A stretch of 64,000 nt of DNA from Ephydatia muelleri (GCA_013339895.1 JABACO010000005.1:10472336-10536335), one strand, 5' to 3'; shown: positions 48,501-61,805, numbered from the stretch's first letter. Notes: generated from the letters alone by a model not told the origin. Numbers and translations: made by a program.

Positions 48501-50096
48501 AAAGCGACTTCTTTACATTGAGGTGAGAGAAAGTCTTGAAAGCTTTGAATTTGGCTAGCAGTACTTTCACTTTGTTGTAGATCGACACTTGGTGCAATAT
48601 AAAGACCACTTCTGTTTATCAGAGATGGAATGCAACTCGCAGACTGGGTGAGGAATGGGTAGCAGAAGGATGAATAGCTGGTATACAGCTGGCATGATCC
48701 TTGATTCTGGTGAGCAAATAGCAGTTAATTGTAAAAGCCATACTTATGTACACTTGCACATTTGATTGCATATACACAATGTTTCGGTCCTCTACATTTG
48801 ATTTATTGTATTCAGGGTGCATGTTACATCTGTTGGCCACTCAATTAGAACACAAGCGAGTCCATTACATTTGCACTACATACACTGAACTCTATTCATT
48901 CATATTTCTTAGCTGAAATAGTGTGATGGACTCTATTCAGAAAGTGTAATGGCACCATGTGTCAAAATAAGAGTTCAGGAGCATTGAACTAAGAGGTAAT
49001 GCTACGTTCTATCACAATTATGTCTCCTGACTGATGATAGTTTCCTTGCATTGTAGATTGTGCTATGTAACCATGAGTCAATCTTCCTGGTAATTATGCA
49101 GTCTGTCACAATGCAAGTGGTCATGGATCGCTGTGTTATTAACTCTCTAAGTGAAATTTGCTGTTTAATACTAACCTACAGCTCCCAAAAATTTCGCTTA
49201 ACTTAGAGTACAGTTGTCATTGTGATCTAGCCCTTCTATTCACTGGTTTAATATAGTATTTACCTTACTTACTCATGTAAGGGTACAACCTTCAACATAA
49301 TTTTAGGGACCACACATACAATTACAATGAGTAGCTTATAGCCAGTATCCAGTGAACCCAATAGCACTTCCTCTGCCACTGCAACAATTACAGTGTTACA
49401 CATGTAATAATAAGAAATGCTCTTTACTAGCACAATGTCTGATACATTTCTTATTGATGTAGTTACAAAAAGTAGACAAGCGATAATCCACGTACTAAAT
49501 GCATAGCGTAAGCATGTTGATGTGGGCAATGCTATATTATTCATTGCCGTAGCAAAGTAGCGTGACTGGCTATGAATAAAGTTACAACGTTGTGTACCAC
49601 GCATCATTGACATCATCTGTAGCCAATTAACCCAATCGACATTGCGAACCCACATTAGCCCCACATATACCTCAGCTGCGAGTCGAAAAAAAAAAACCTA
49701 GGCTGTTAAGGACTTATCCACATGCATGACGATCGTGCACTGATACTGATGCACAGGTGTCTGTGCAGTTTGAACACAATTGCGGTGCACAAGTGTTTAT
49801 TCACTAAGCTCTTCTAGCTCTGAAACCTATAGTTTCATGCAATGAAACAGCTGCCCGAGCCTACGACCGCCCTTTAATAGATTAAACATACCTTACATTG
49901 GTAGGGAGGGACTTACTTTTACATCCGCAGGTCGTCCCAAATAAAACACTGCCGGCAGGGAAAACAACCCCCACACTAAGATGACGACTATGACAAGGGT
50001 CGTCGCTTCAAGAGCTAGCCAGTATTTTATGTTGATCTTCCACTTGGGCTTTTTTCCAACTTCTTCTTCTTTGTGGTTCTTTTCTAAGTTGTCCAT
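45581..50096 (-). CDS. Frizzled-like 7TM receptor with CRD, copy A (7 exons, 580 aa)
   Basis: Exons: 50096-49917, 48706-48319, 48262-48004, 47940-47885, 47098-46994, 46843-46500 and 45991-45581. All have GT-AG introns and phases 0,1,2,1,1,0, giving 580 residues. Residues 31-53 are a hydrophobic signal or anchor. Residues 61-189 form a Frizzled/ROR-type CRD: SCQLYTSYSSFCYPFL, ALPFLCLYLFPLCDD, QCISISTDICRTEW and LPVCSKLP. A Thr/Ser-rich linker follows, then CSENFIFNGNYCLPDCPKW before TM1 (about 249-270). TM2 spans the exon 4/5 join, TM3-5 lie in exon 6 and TM6-7 in exon 7. The usual Frizzled KTxxxW motif after TM7 is not seen. The tail ends TTAL, a class I PDZ-ligand pattern. Frizzleds bind Wnt at the plasma membrane; ligand and signalling are unknown here. 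No stop or frameshift was found. Confidence 0.82.
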
Positions 50097-50486
50097 TTTT
50101 GCGTATACCGTGTCACGCCCACTTTTTTATGCATAGTTCCTGTCATGTGCTTGCGGCCAACGCAGTTGTAATGACTTGAACATAGTATAATCTTTTATAC
50201 GCGATTGAACGGTCGAAGCACGTGCAATATGCCATATTACAAGCACTCTGCTGGAGGGGAGTTTCTCATAGCTTGTTTGAAGTGTCACCGGACTAGGTTT
50301 CATTTTTACAGTAATTTTTAACAGGCCAAAAGTAACGTCACAGAACTTTTTAACTGACTTCTTCCTTCTTATTGTACACGTACGCACGCGTATTGTAGCA
50401 CCAGCTATTTCCTTGCATAGTACGCCACTGAGAATTCTAAACCTATGCATTCAAGCAACCATTCTTGTAAAGGTATAAATAAACGA
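50097..50486. other. Promoter flank of copy A
   Basis: The 390 bp between the start of copy A and the last exon of copy B must hold A's promoter. A reading frame at 50,127-50,450 minus has no motif and looks fortuitous. No TATA box is evident. Confidence 0.35.
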
Positions 50487-50912
50487 TTACATCATTAAAT
50501 TGTCACCGTGCAGTAAATTCCAGGGTGCATCAGTGTCAAACTTACGTGCATGTGAATCCATACCCCAAGCATTCGATTTCAATGTCTGAGTTTTCGGGGC
50601 CTTGTGCTGAGTAAGACACATTTCGCCTCTTGAGAACTGTATGAGATGGAAGCATGGTGTGCAGATCGTCCTCAGGTCACTAGAATGCAACGCATAAACC
50701 CGGTTCACCAGTAGAAATAGAGAGAGAAAGATATAGACAGTGTCCGTCAGATAAGAAAAGCTGTACATTGAAACTGTGCTCTTGGCCTTCTCACAATTTC
50801 CAGGTGTTGTACTTTCACATGCAAAGTATATTATTAGATAATCTATGAAATTGTTGCTAACTCTTGAGTTCGAGCAAAAAGCTGCAAGTGCTGTTAGTCC
50901 CAATATCAAGTA
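50487..50912 (-). pseudogene. Receptor copy B: second half of last exon (TM6-TM7 and tail)
   Basis: From YLILGLTALAAFCSNS the minus-strand frame runs in parallel with copy A's last exon: YFACESTTPGNCEKAK versus YFACESTMPGNCEASR, then SYLTDTVYIFLSLFLLVNRV versus GLTDTAYILLALFPLVNLV. The open frame continues to 50,487 with a different tail. It starts abruptly at 50,912, where a TIR element begins. The matching first half of this exon is at 56,309-56,396 on the opposite strand. Confidence 0.8.
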
Positions 50913-51115
50913 CACAGCAAAAAAAAAAAAAGTGGGAAGCGTTTTGTGGTGTGACGGCTCGCAGCCAATAGGCACTCCAAATCAGGTGTGACCTTCACAC
51001 CGATTATATAAACGGGTGAAATCACTCTTAAACAGTGGTGATTTCACACGGTCTAATGGAGCATTCCTAGTGGGTGATTTCATTCCTCTATGGTGTGATT
51101 TTATTCCATCGCGGA
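50911..51115. mobile_element. TIR element end 1 (interrupts receptor copy B)
   Basis: It starts CACAGCAAAAAA at 50,913 after TA (50,911-50,912), then GTGTGACGG, then several GTGA/TCAC-rich motifs such as GGTGTGACCTTCACACC and GGTGATTTCACACGG up to about 51,115. The facing end is at 56,397. Together they bound one insertion that was later split by an inversion. Confidence 0.65.
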
Positions 51116-52814
51116 GCCAGTATTAACAACCAGAATTAAATTTATATAAAGTCAAACAAATAATAACACAGTAAGTAAAAGAATGTTTATAACAACACAA
51201 AATAGCAAGTGTTCCTTCATGGAGGCTGCATGATAGGCCTGTGTCCCACACACATCCGTGTTGCTGTTCAGTTGGTCTTCAAATCATTCTTCTTCTGTAT
51301 TAATAAAGAACACTGAAATCAAAATTGGCTGGAGCTTAACTGGTACACATGAATGGGCCTGCCACTTTTGTATAAATATAATACATCTACCACCCAAACA
51401 TACATATACACATGGACATACCCAAATAATGTCCAATGATGGTTTCTGCCAACGCTCCTGAATGATGGCATTGAACCAGCTAGTCCAAAAGGAAGTAGAG
51501 TGGCAGTTTTACTAATAGCAACAACAGCACAGCGCACTTAATACTTGACCACACCCACCTTGCCCATCCTGGCTGTATGGACAGCTGCAAAAGTCCTCAC
51601 AAGGTTGTAGCCTTCAACCTGGTGGGGCTTGAGCGTCATGATATGAGGCGCCAGGGCTCAGAAGATTAGCCTGAAATAGGTGGGGGAGGTGAAGATAGAG
51701 GTTTGCAGTTTGACTTACCGTCCCCTCTTGGATACAGCTTTCTCTGCGAAACTGAATCGTTCAGCTGATCCTAAGCAATGAAAAATGACGCTACTTCACT
51801 CATACACATGGATTCAAATGCAACAGTGAGTCATATCACAATTGTGTGCCATTTGTTCAGCACTATGTCAATCCTCCTATGCTTTGAACTAGACAGTAAT
51901 CCGGAAGGGGGAGGGGAGGGGTACTTTTGACATTATATCTATTAAGTCATTGAGAATACTACTGAATAACCCCTTCATTAGTGAAATTGAACCTTTGCAA
52001 TCAGCGTTAGGTGTGAGCTCACATTCCCATCTCCCCTCTGTCTACCACATACCTCCATCATCTCCCTAGCTTGCAGTGAACCGGAGCGATCACCCGGTCC
52101 ACAGTCCCTTGAATGCAGGCAACGCCTCTTCCATGTCACCACACACTATTGTTGGTAAACAGGAAAAATGCCAAGAGGAGGGGGGAAGGGTTAGATAGAG
52201 ATTTCAGCTTGTCTTTAGGATGTTGTGTACAGCAATGTGTATGTGCTCATGAGGGACACATGGGTGAGGTAATGAGACTCACTTTGTGGTGAAAGATACA
52301 AAGTCCAAATACCATACACAACTCTAAGAATGTAATGAGAGGTCAGTGTTTCTAAGAAGAGGTCATAGATTGTAGGTCAAATGCCAATGTTGCATGAATG
52401 CTCAACATGTACAGTGTGCTCTTAATTATAAAACCTATTATCTGCATTCAGGTTGAAAAACTGCAGTTTTGGGGGAGGGGGTTCCAGACACCCTGGCTGC
52501 ACAACAGTGCATGATTTAGGACACTGGGTGTTGGAATCATAATTATATTCCATAAACAGTTGTGTAGCAATTAACAAAAGAAGAATTGACTATGCTTGAA
52601 AGATGTTTCAACTATAGGTGATAATGATAAACACTTTTTTCCATTTCTGTTTTCCTATTTGTTATTTGCTTTCCGACATACATAATATTGTAGTTGAGTA
52701 TTTGTATATGATGAATGACTCATGTTTGCAATTGTTTGATGTGAAGTTCAACCTTAATTATGTATTTTCATAGCTCTCACAAAAATGCGCACGCTCCAAA
52801 CAAACAAAAGCATT

Positions 52815-52828
52815 CGCACACACACACA

Positions 52829-52880
<52 letters not shown>
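52815..52880. repeat. (CA)n microsatellite
   Basis: CACACA with interrupting AAA units. Confidence 0.85.
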
Positions 52881-52881
<1 letters not shown>

Positions 52882-54649
52882 GCACACATGCACAACAAGG
52901 ATTGATATGGAATAGTTAAAGTTGCACTTTCATGGGAATATACTATAATTTTAAATCATTGTAAACATCAGCAAAATGAAGTAAAGTTCAACTACTTTTT
53001 TTAGCTGCTACTATAATCAAGACAAATTCAAGATAATGCATGGCTTCCACCCTCTTTTGAGGCACCATGTTTTATTCAAGTTTGTGTTGTTTGACGTCAC
53101 AGGTCTGTTTATAGGCGATTGGGAATTGAAATTGCCATACTGTGGTTGTCACAATAGAGACGTAGGTACCTCCAGTGGCATTAGTTTCATAATCTCTCTA
53201 CTGAAACAGGTGAGTTTTGAACCACTTGTAATGTACCAAACGCAATCTTGCATTTCGTATTCCATCTGCCAATTGGTATCAAATTGGCTTGTGAAACGTG
53301 TAATCTTGCAACAAATGCAACAACCACAGATCTAAATACACGAGTTTGTAACCAAGGACTATATCCAACTGTCCTGAAAGGTTTTTTAAAGCCCAGGGCA
53401 ACGTTATAATCGCATGCGCATGCCATTCTAGGTGTCTTTATTACAGAATAACGAAGTTATAGCAAAATATGGGCACCTAGAAGAGATCACCAGGGAGTGC
53501 TAGACAGTTCTTTCTGATTTATCCTATTCCGATCGAATCATCCTTTTGTGATGCATCATTGCCTTCCAACACATTAGTTCTTGATCCACTCATTTCCACC
53601 ACAAACTGTCTATAGATGCAGACAAGAGGTATAGGCGTGCAGTGTGGTAAGTACTAGCTACATGGCAGCCTTTGTGTGCAAGAACCCTCAAATATCTAAC
53701 ATACCTTTTACTGCATGAAGCCATTAGATGGGTTATACATGTACACAACCCCATACAGATGAACTGTGGGGTGGTAGTAGTACGTAAGAATTGGTCGACA
53801 AAAAGGGTGTACAGATTTACAGATGCTAGTTTTCCCTGTTCAAAATGGGGGGCTAAGTACAGGCCTATTCTTGATAATCATGGCCGCCATCTACGCGAAG
53901 AACAAGCGACTGAAGGCATGAAGTCGCGAATTCGGGGTGGTCAAGCAATACAATTCAGGCCTTCATAGTAAAAAAGATGCCGGCTAATATGCACTCTCAC
54001 AAAAAAAAAAAGGGTCGAATCAAGTTTTGAGGATTTTGAAATCCACTGTAAAATAATTGTGTAACATTAAAATCAGACACGTGTACGGTTCAATCACGTA
54101 ATGATTCCAGAATGATTCTATGGTGGGTTTTATTTTTCCCCTGTTGATCTGGCTCGATGTACTGAGTAGCGTGCACTTACAGGTACCAAGAAGTATTACC
54201 AATACGGGCTGCCATGGCTGCCAGGCGCACTACTGGTTCCTCGCTGTCGTTCCTGTCGTTCTCGGTTATGATTTCGAATTTCGACCCGTGACCAGATAGT
54301 GAATCGATACGGAGCCATCCCAAAGACTCTAGCCGTCCATGCGAGTTACATAACAGACCAGTGACATCAAAAGCCCAAAAACGTCCATGGCGCCCAATAT
54401 TATCAACTTCATAAAAATGCAGGAACACTATATGAAGCTGGAATCTTCAAACTAGGCTCAACCCATGAGGTACTATGTAATTAAATGTTTTTAAAAATAG
54501 TGAAAAAATCGTGATGGTTAATAATATGGTCATACTAAGGTTAGAAGTTTAGTCATGTGATGTAGTAATTCTGGTTTTATAAAGACCCTTGCATTTCGAT
54601 TTTAATGATGTATTTCGTAGCTCCCAAAAAAAAGAGGTCCAAACAAGAC

Positions 54650-54725
54650 ACACACCCACACACCCACACACACACACACACCACGCACACAAAAACACAC
54701 ACACGCACAAAACCACACACACGCA
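54650..54725. repeat. (CA)n-rich tract
   Basis: Imperfect CACACACCCACAC repeats. Confidence 0.8.
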
Positions 54726-55476
54726 CAGCTTAATACAGGATAGTTAATAGATAGGATCACTGTTAGAATCCACAAGCACACAACACACAGACGTTAGGTG
54801 AAGTCCAATTCATGTGATCCAATAATTTAGGTTTAATAGCTTTCAATTCGAGACCCACTGATTTCAACTCTAGAGTTGAATTTAATTTAGCATTATTTGG
54901 AGGTAACCCACCTCTCCACAAAAACACACAATCTGCATGCATGTGAAAAGAATGAGTTTAAACCCCCGCGCATCGCTCCTTGTATCATACCTTTTTTGAT
55001 TGTCGCCCAAGGTCTCCTGACAAGAATTAACTTCGCTTTGCCTAAAGCATATAATCTGCAGCTGGAAATGGAGTGAGCAAAATTCACTAATTTTACTCAC
55101 ATACTCACAAACAGATCTTCTCAACACACACACAGCTTCATAAAAAATAGTTAATTGATAGGGTCACTGTTAAAATCCACAAGCACATAATACACAGACA
55201 CGCACTCACACATTATGTTCCGCTTTCGTTTCAAATGTAAAAGGGCACAGCAAATAATATTGGATTCTCGAGTACAATTTCAATAATGTCCATTTACAGA
55301 CTGCTTCGTGTAGTGAACTATAAGCTGACCGTTGGAACATGAATCATGAGCAGGAGCCATCACATACTCAACTACAATAGACAATTAGGAAAACAGAAAT
55401 GGAAAAAGTGCTTATCACCTATAGTTTGAATAAACAACATTATGTGATGGACATATTTTTTCCCCACGTGCCGTAG

Positions 55477-56396
55477 GTTCATTTTCCCATTAATTCTTGT
55501 TGTCTACCAAACTATTATCACTATGCTTCTTGGTAAGTCTGCTGTTGACCATATCGGATATAACATTAATCATTACCTTGAAATGTTGACTTCAGATTGA
55601 GATGCTGTCATGTACTTCATTTTATGTGTATTCTGCAGCTATGTTTGCAGTTATAAGTTTCGTTGATCCTAAGTGCACAGCTCCAGATTGGATAACATGT
55701 CCGAATCAATCTACTTCATTTTGTACTATATCTAGTAATGTACTAAATGAATGCTACTTAAAAAAAATCACATTTCATTTTTCAGGGCTCAGTGTTCTTG
55801 TATTGTATGATGCAGCTTGCTGTTATGTGGTAGCCATATTGCTGTAATATTTTGGAATGTCAAATTTCCTCTTCATGCTCTGGAATTCACTGAATGAAGT
55901 ATATTCACGGAATAATAGTTATTACAGCATTTATTATATTGCATCCATTGTTGGGGCATTTGGGACCGGTGGGTTTGTCAATGCCCGTTTCTCACCACTG
56001 CTTTGCCTTCCCAGAATTTCAGACACAGCGTTTTATGCTCTCGTTGTGCCTATAAGAATAATTATGCGATGTGGACTATCACTACTGTTGATAATTCTTT
56101 GGACCATCTGAAAGGTAAACAGCAGAGAATATGCATATCCTTCAAAACTGATCTAATTAAGCGTACTGCATGTAATGATAAATGTTGAAATAAGTTTGTT
56201 GATTTTAAATTCTGAATCCATAATTTCTTGTTATAAAGTTATAAATGTAGATGGAATTAATGTAATTAATGAGTGATATATAACTTGACTTGCATAATTA
56301 TTTCCCAGCAAAATATAGTTCAACTTGAACACACATCAATGAGTCCTATTCAATTGAGAGCTGCAGAAAGAAGGTGCTTATTGTCTTCATTTACTA
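55477..56396 (+). pseudogene. Receptor copy B: middle exons (TM2-TM6 start), inverted
   Basis: Exons collinear with copy A exons 4-7 lie on the plus strand, opposite to the rest of copy B. 55477-55532 is 56 nt, identical in length and phase to A exon 4 (PLILVVYQTIITMLLG). 55639-55734 has MFAVISFVDPKCTAPDW (9 nt shorter than A). An exon 6 relic runs from about 55,786 to 56,111 with SVFLYCMMQLAVMW followed by an in-frame TAG and a frameshift, then GAFGTGGFVNARFSPLLCLP and SDTAFYALVVPI. 56309-56396 is the start of exon 7 with one base deleted (SPIQLRAAERR). It ends at TACTA, where the TIR element begins. The stop, frameshift and strand reversal mean it cannot code a receptor. Confidence 0.85.
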
Positions 56397-56630
56397 CACA
56401 GCAAAAAAGAAGTGTGAAGGTCTCCTCCGTAGTACAATTAAAATTGATTGACGGTCACACGAAATTTTATCATTGGGGTGATTTCACTACAACGAGGAGG
56501 TGGTGTGAAGTATTCGTGTGACTCCGCTATTCGTGTGACTTCACTCCGCTATTCGTGTGACTTCACTCCGCTATTCGTGTGACTTCAGTCCGTTATTCGC
56601 GATCGTGTGTGCATAACTTAATTAATTCAC
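56395..56630. mobile_element. TIR element end 2, with internal tandem repeat
   Basis: It starts CACAGCAAAAAAGAAGTGTG at 56,397 after TA (56,395-56,396). From about 56,495 to 56,600 there are four imperfect copies of a 22-23-bp unit containing GTGTGACTTCACTCC and GCTATTC. GGTGATTTCACTACA resembles motifs in the opposite end at about 51,050. Confidence 0.65.
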
Positions 56631-56639
56631 ACCGCTTAC

Positions 56640-57220
<581 letters not shown>

Positions 57221-57419
57221 GAAAATGCTCTAGTGTAGCCGTAACTTGCTGGAAACGTTAATGTGAAATTGGAGGTTGTACCTACTGTGCTATAATAAAC
57301 TTTGTGCATCCTTGAGCTCATATATACCTAGAGAGTTCAAGTTAAAGACTTATCTCAACTTCTGAAACCCTGTAAATTGTGTGTTGTAATGTTGAATATA
57401 TACATGTACTGACATGCAT

Positions 57420-58424
57420 TTTGGTTTACTCACATTTGTTTGTATCTCAAAATATATATCAGAAGCACTAATTAGCCCAATAACAGCTGCTATGATCACA
57501 ATTGTATCATTTGCAATTTCACTTGTACTTCCAATTAAGAATCCATCTGGGGCAGTCTTGCAAGCAACTGTTTCCAATGAAAACAAAATTGTCACTGCAA
57601 TCGCTACTAGTCAAAATCTGGCAAAGGGCTTGCAGTAGCTGTATTAGTTTCTGAAGGAATATACAGTAAGGATGGTAAAATTAGCAGTATCTTAGCTTGC
57701 ATAATTTCACATCAATTGCAAGGAGAAACATTTGGCAGTGATTGCATGGCAACAGGTAAGTAGCTTTGGCTGTTGTCCACTCAGATTCACACTCCACGGT
57801 ATTGATTGAAATACATTACTCTAGTCTGATGATGGAGAGTGGACTGTTTGATTCTGGTCACAGTGGGAACAGTGAATGGCTCTACAGTGTGGCGAAAGTA
57901 AAGTTTGAAGATTTCCACTTGTGCAGCGACCTTTGCAGCAAACTGACTCTGGATGATACGTACACACCATTTTCACCAGTCAAAGCGGATGGCATACAAT
58001 TCGTGTATTGTTCAAGGAACGGATAGCAAATTTGGCTGGCGTACACTTTGGTATCAAATCAACAGCTAGCTGATGCACCCTATAGAAAAATATGCATGCA
58101 GTAGGAATACATGTATTCTGATACAAAAAGCATGTCAGATATTTATGTAACTTCAAATGATTAAAGTGCCCAGCGGTCGGGCCTTTGCGTGTTCATACAC
58201 ATGACATAAAGAAGGCGTTACATTTTCATCTACCTTAATTGCTATCTACCGGCCGTGAAAGATCAAACACGGATGGCAGGGAAAACAAGTCCCATACAAT
58301 AATAATTGTTACGATGAGAGCCGCCAGAGTTCCATGAGCTAACACGGTACCATCTTTTTCCTTTGCTCATCTGATCTAGGGTTAACTTCGAGTTCGTTGG
58401 ATTATATTGGTCGAGCTGTTCCAT
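57420..58424 (-). pseudogene. Receptor copy B: 5' exons (signal, CRD end, TM1)
   Basis: Minus-strand pieces keep the order of copy A. 58,424 to about 58,250 starts with ATG (MEQLDQYN). A frameshift later it reads IVWDLFSLPSVFDLSRP, matching A's VWGLFSLPAVFYLGRP. Near 57,720 only LPNVSPCN survives of the CRD exon, with its donor mutated. From about 57,590 there is DNFVFIGNSCLQDCPRWIL, then a one-base frameshift and IVIIAAVIGLIS, matching the juxtamembrane and TM1 exon. Most of the CRD is deleted or unrecognisable. The next exons are inverted at 55.5-56.4 kb. Confidence 0.8.
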
Positions 58425-58429
58425 CGTAT

Positions 58430-59690
58430 ATGGACAAGGAATTCAAGCACCGTAGTTGCGACCCACTACTGACAACACCCTAGCCATCATATGCGTGCTA
58501 GAATGCACACCTCTGTATAGAGTCATAGTTGTAAACAGGCATCGTAGTTGGTTTAAATCTATGATTATTATAATAATTATGATCTCTGCGTGGATGCATG
58601 GACGTAGCGTCTCATGCAGACCTTCCCCATTACAAAATTTAAGCGATGGATTTCATGCAATCATGTATTGAACTACAGTGTAGGCAATATTAATCAACTG
58701 CTCAATTTAATACAGAACTTTTGGATAGAGCCGATTGTTCTCATAAGCTTAGAACACAGGGCCGTAGCAACCAGACCGGCCGGTACGGCGATTTTGTCCC
58801 GACCGAAAAATTATTAATGTCTAATTAAACCGAAAATTATTAAATGTTAAAAGTAATTAATTACATTTCGATTTGAGTTCTCTGCAGCTGCTTAGAGACT
58901 TCTTCTACCCACAAGGTTTCCCAGTTGTGCACAGCAAAATGTGCGAATCAGTTCCTGATTTCCAAATGATGTCAACTTACATTCTGGTACACAATGTAAA
59001 CATTTTGTACCAGGAATGTAAACATTGTCTACCAGAATGTAAGTGATAGATCATTTGAAAATCAGGAATTGATTCGACGAGTTTATTTTCCTGTAGTGGC
59101 AATTAACTTATTTCACTTTCTCCAGCTCAACGCACCTCTACATGTATATCGAGATATGCACCTTAATGAAACTAATATTGGTTAGCCCAGCTACCAAAGC
59201 TGTTAGTGAGCGTAGCGCATCAGTTCGGAGAAGAGTGAAGACATAACTTCGTTCAAGTTTGCCGTAAAGCAGAGTCAACAAGTTGCTAGTTCTACATGGA
59301 TGTTGCTCACAAAGAGATAAGTGATGCTCTGGCCTCTGCCCATTGCTACATGTTTGAACAAGGCGTTTGGTAGCCTGAATGAGCACAGAATCGGACATTT
59401 TTGGAAAGTTTTAACTGAATCAAGCATTTGTTTACTGCATGCATCTCTCTCACAAAATTGAAATCTGTCATGTAATTTTGTGTATGCATATGGAACAGTT
59501 CACGACAAAATGTCGTGTCCCATATATTATAACAATCATTATTATGATAATTATATAAATACAGCATGATCATTGTTTTGCATTAAGGGCGTAGTGCATT
59601 TGCAGTTTCTCTGAAAGCCATAAATGGAACGCTGTCACTAAAATTTGTTGGGAAAAACCATTTATGGGATATGCAGCCAATGCCACTTGC
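58430..59690. other. Spacer, no gene recognised
   Basis: Frames at 58,456-58,671 plus and 59,138-59,398 minus have no motif. It contains the inverted repeat at 58,944-59,076. Confidence 0.3.
58944..59076. repeat. Imperfect inverted repeat (about 133 bp)
   Basis: The arms begin CGAATCAGTTCCTGATT and end AATCAGGAATTGATTCG, with inner AACTTACATTCTGGTA / TACCAGAATGTAAG pairing and a third TACCAGGAATGTAAAC copy in the loop. MITE-like. Confidence 0.7.
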
Positions 59691-61805
59691 TCATGAGGAG
59701 AAATGATGTGCATCTGCAGAGTTCTTGTCGTCAATCACACCCTCTCCATTGTTTAGAGGAGCAACGGTTCCATTTTCTGGAAAAGTAGCTGCAGAAGGTA
59801 ATGCCAGTACAAATGGTACAGTGTTATCTTTAGTTGACGTTGTCAGTGATTCCAGAGCAGTGGGGATAGCACTATAGTGTCGCAAACTGAGCCTTTGATA
59901 AGGTCGGTGCGTTCAGGAATCGGTATAGACAGCGGAGTAATACTGCCTACGTTGGAATCTCTTTCACTAGACTGGTTCCTGCTTCTGCTTGGCGGAATAT
60001 TCAGTAGAGCTTCTAAATTGTAAGCAAAGGGATTTTCTCCTCAAGTAATGAGTTTTCGGCAGGAGTTTGTTGAGGACTGCACTCCAAGACATTATGTGAT
60101 TGCATGCATGCCATCTTGTTCCGATGAATTCGCATTGACTTTGGACTCCTCTTTGTCAGCTGTCACATATAACGCAATACCTCGATCAGTTAATAAACCA
60201 TTTTGCATTAAGCTAGTGAGTAAATTGTTTGTATTGCTGCTCTGTGTCGACCCTCTTCTTGAAGGCTGGTTTGTCTAAACAGGTGATTTTGATTCGTTGG
60301 TAGAGAATTGATCAGATACTGTCTTTGCAGCTAGTCTCAAATTATTTGACCTGTGATCATCGATGGTTGGTATGTTCCATTTGCGTGCAATATCAGCAAC
60401 CAGTCCACACTTGGTAAGGACGCCACCTGATGTAACATCATGTGCTTTGCCTGAAATAGCTACTGGCATTAGGGTCCCAGTGGGAGGTGATGTTATAATT
60501 TGTTTTTCAGGGCTGTTCATAAAGTTCCATCTATTCAATACATTTCCTTTATGGGCCTCGATGCTTTCAACAGCAGCATCCTTAGTAATTGCTGAATCAC
60601 ATTGAAAAGTTTTTTGGTCAACAATTTCTGGGTTAGATGGAATCACATGCTCAGCAAATGACACAGACTTTTTAGGGCCATGTCCTTTCTTTGGCAATGG
60701 GGTTCCCTGTCTCTGAAGAATTGTGGGACATCATATTTAACAGGTCGTTGACTGATGTTTGTTAGTTATTTGGATTTGGATCTATTATGATCAATTCAAT
60801 GCTTAGTCTGTCACAATGATCAGTAGAAGGATTAGAGAGTAATGATTCTGTTTCCTTTTGCTGAGTAATTTCATTGGATCCATGAGGACCCTTCTCTGGA
60901 GCCAATTCAGACAAAGTGAGCTCATTGATTTTGCTGATACTATTTTGTGCAAGAGAACTCACTAATGTTTCCACAGAAATATATGACTCTTTTTCGTCAC
61001 CAATAGACGTTAGCAAGTGTGTTAGGTGCCTTATGAACGTATAATTGAATAGGATTTGAAAATGTAGCGTTATATTCTGTTTCTTTTGTTGTAATACTTT
61101 TCCTGCACAAGGGGAAATAAAGGTATGAATCATGCAATTTATTATTCTTAAGCTAATATAATTTACCTGCTTGTGTTGCCACTTCAGTTTGATGAAAAGA
61201 AGTATAACATTGTATAAGCAAAAGAATAGTACAGCTCCTCCTCCTGCCATACATATCGTGAACCAGATGCTGTCCACTAAAGATGGTGTCGCAGTGATTA
61301 TGTAACAACTGATGCCGTTGAAGGGTGGGGCAGGAAAAAGGTCAAATCCAGCTTCAGTGTCAATAATTAACTGATATGCAGGGAACACTGAAAAAGGGTA
61401 TTTGTGTGATTATAATATCAGATATTATCACAACACGTTTTGCTATATGCCTTATAACAGTGACAGCGCATAAAAATGCAGTTGGTAAATAGATAGCAGC
61501 AATTCAGAACTTCTACTAAATGTATGTCCAGACGAAGGAGTAAGCAGAAAGATACAAGTCAAGTCTCGTGTCTTAATTCTGTCACTCAGATAGTCACATA
61601 CCTGCACGTATACAGCTGGCATTTCTGCACAGTCCCAAACAGAGTAACACATATGCCCAATGCATTCTGAGGTAGAATAAGAAGGGGAAAATGTGACGTT
61701 TGTTGTATAATGTATAGCAACATGCAGATATGCATGCGTATATGAATCCCGGCATAGGCCATTAGTGCTATGGTGGGGCGCCTTGTTTCCAATTATCACG
61801 TGCAT
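59691..61805 (-). CDS. Candidate single-pass membrane protein gene, unidentified family
   Basis: Evidence is from composition and splice motifs only. A minus-strand exon at about 61,388-61,140 opens after TTTTTCAG. It has a hydrophobic helix WFTICMAGGGAVLFFCLYNV followed by basic IKLKWQHKQ and a GTAAAT donor, or it may read straight on to 60,762 (208 codons, Ser/Glu-rich). A second exon follows CTTCAG near 60,715 and runs to 60,275 with KKGHGPKKSVSFAEHV; K-S-V-S-F fits the PP1-docking pattern [RK]xVxF. Further Ser/Thr/Pro-rich frames lie at 59,690-60,030, with a frame change between them. Upstream, 61,586-61,805 carries Cys residues and one N-x-T before a GTATGTG donor, but no choice of frames joins cleanly to the TM exon. 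It could be a real gene or a decayed one. Confidence 0.35.

Larger units (their letters stand above)
51120..55470. other. Non-coding stretch inside the inverted part of copy B
   Basis: Probably the intron upstream of the exon at 55,477, plus inserted DNA. It contains (CA)n at 52,815-52,880 and 54,650-54,725. Frames at 53,036-53,335, 53,672-53,968 and 54,177-54,428 have no recognisable motif; the last ends near a GTAAGTGC donor and could be an unrecognised exon. Confidence 0.3.

Noticed and set aside
49269-49672. 131-codon minus frame as an extra exon of receptor copy A
   Set aside because: It has a good donor and a fair acceptor but no Frizzled similarity, and exon 1 (phase 0) joins the CRD exon at 48,706 (phase 0) cleanly without it.
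50127-50450. 107-codon minus frame upstream of receptor copy A
   Set aside because: Basic, without motif, and lying in what must be A's promoter. It looks fortuitous.
57766-58026. 86-codon plus frame with a preceding donor-like site
   Set aside because: It lies between exons of pseudogene copy B on the opposite strand, with no family match. Considered chance.
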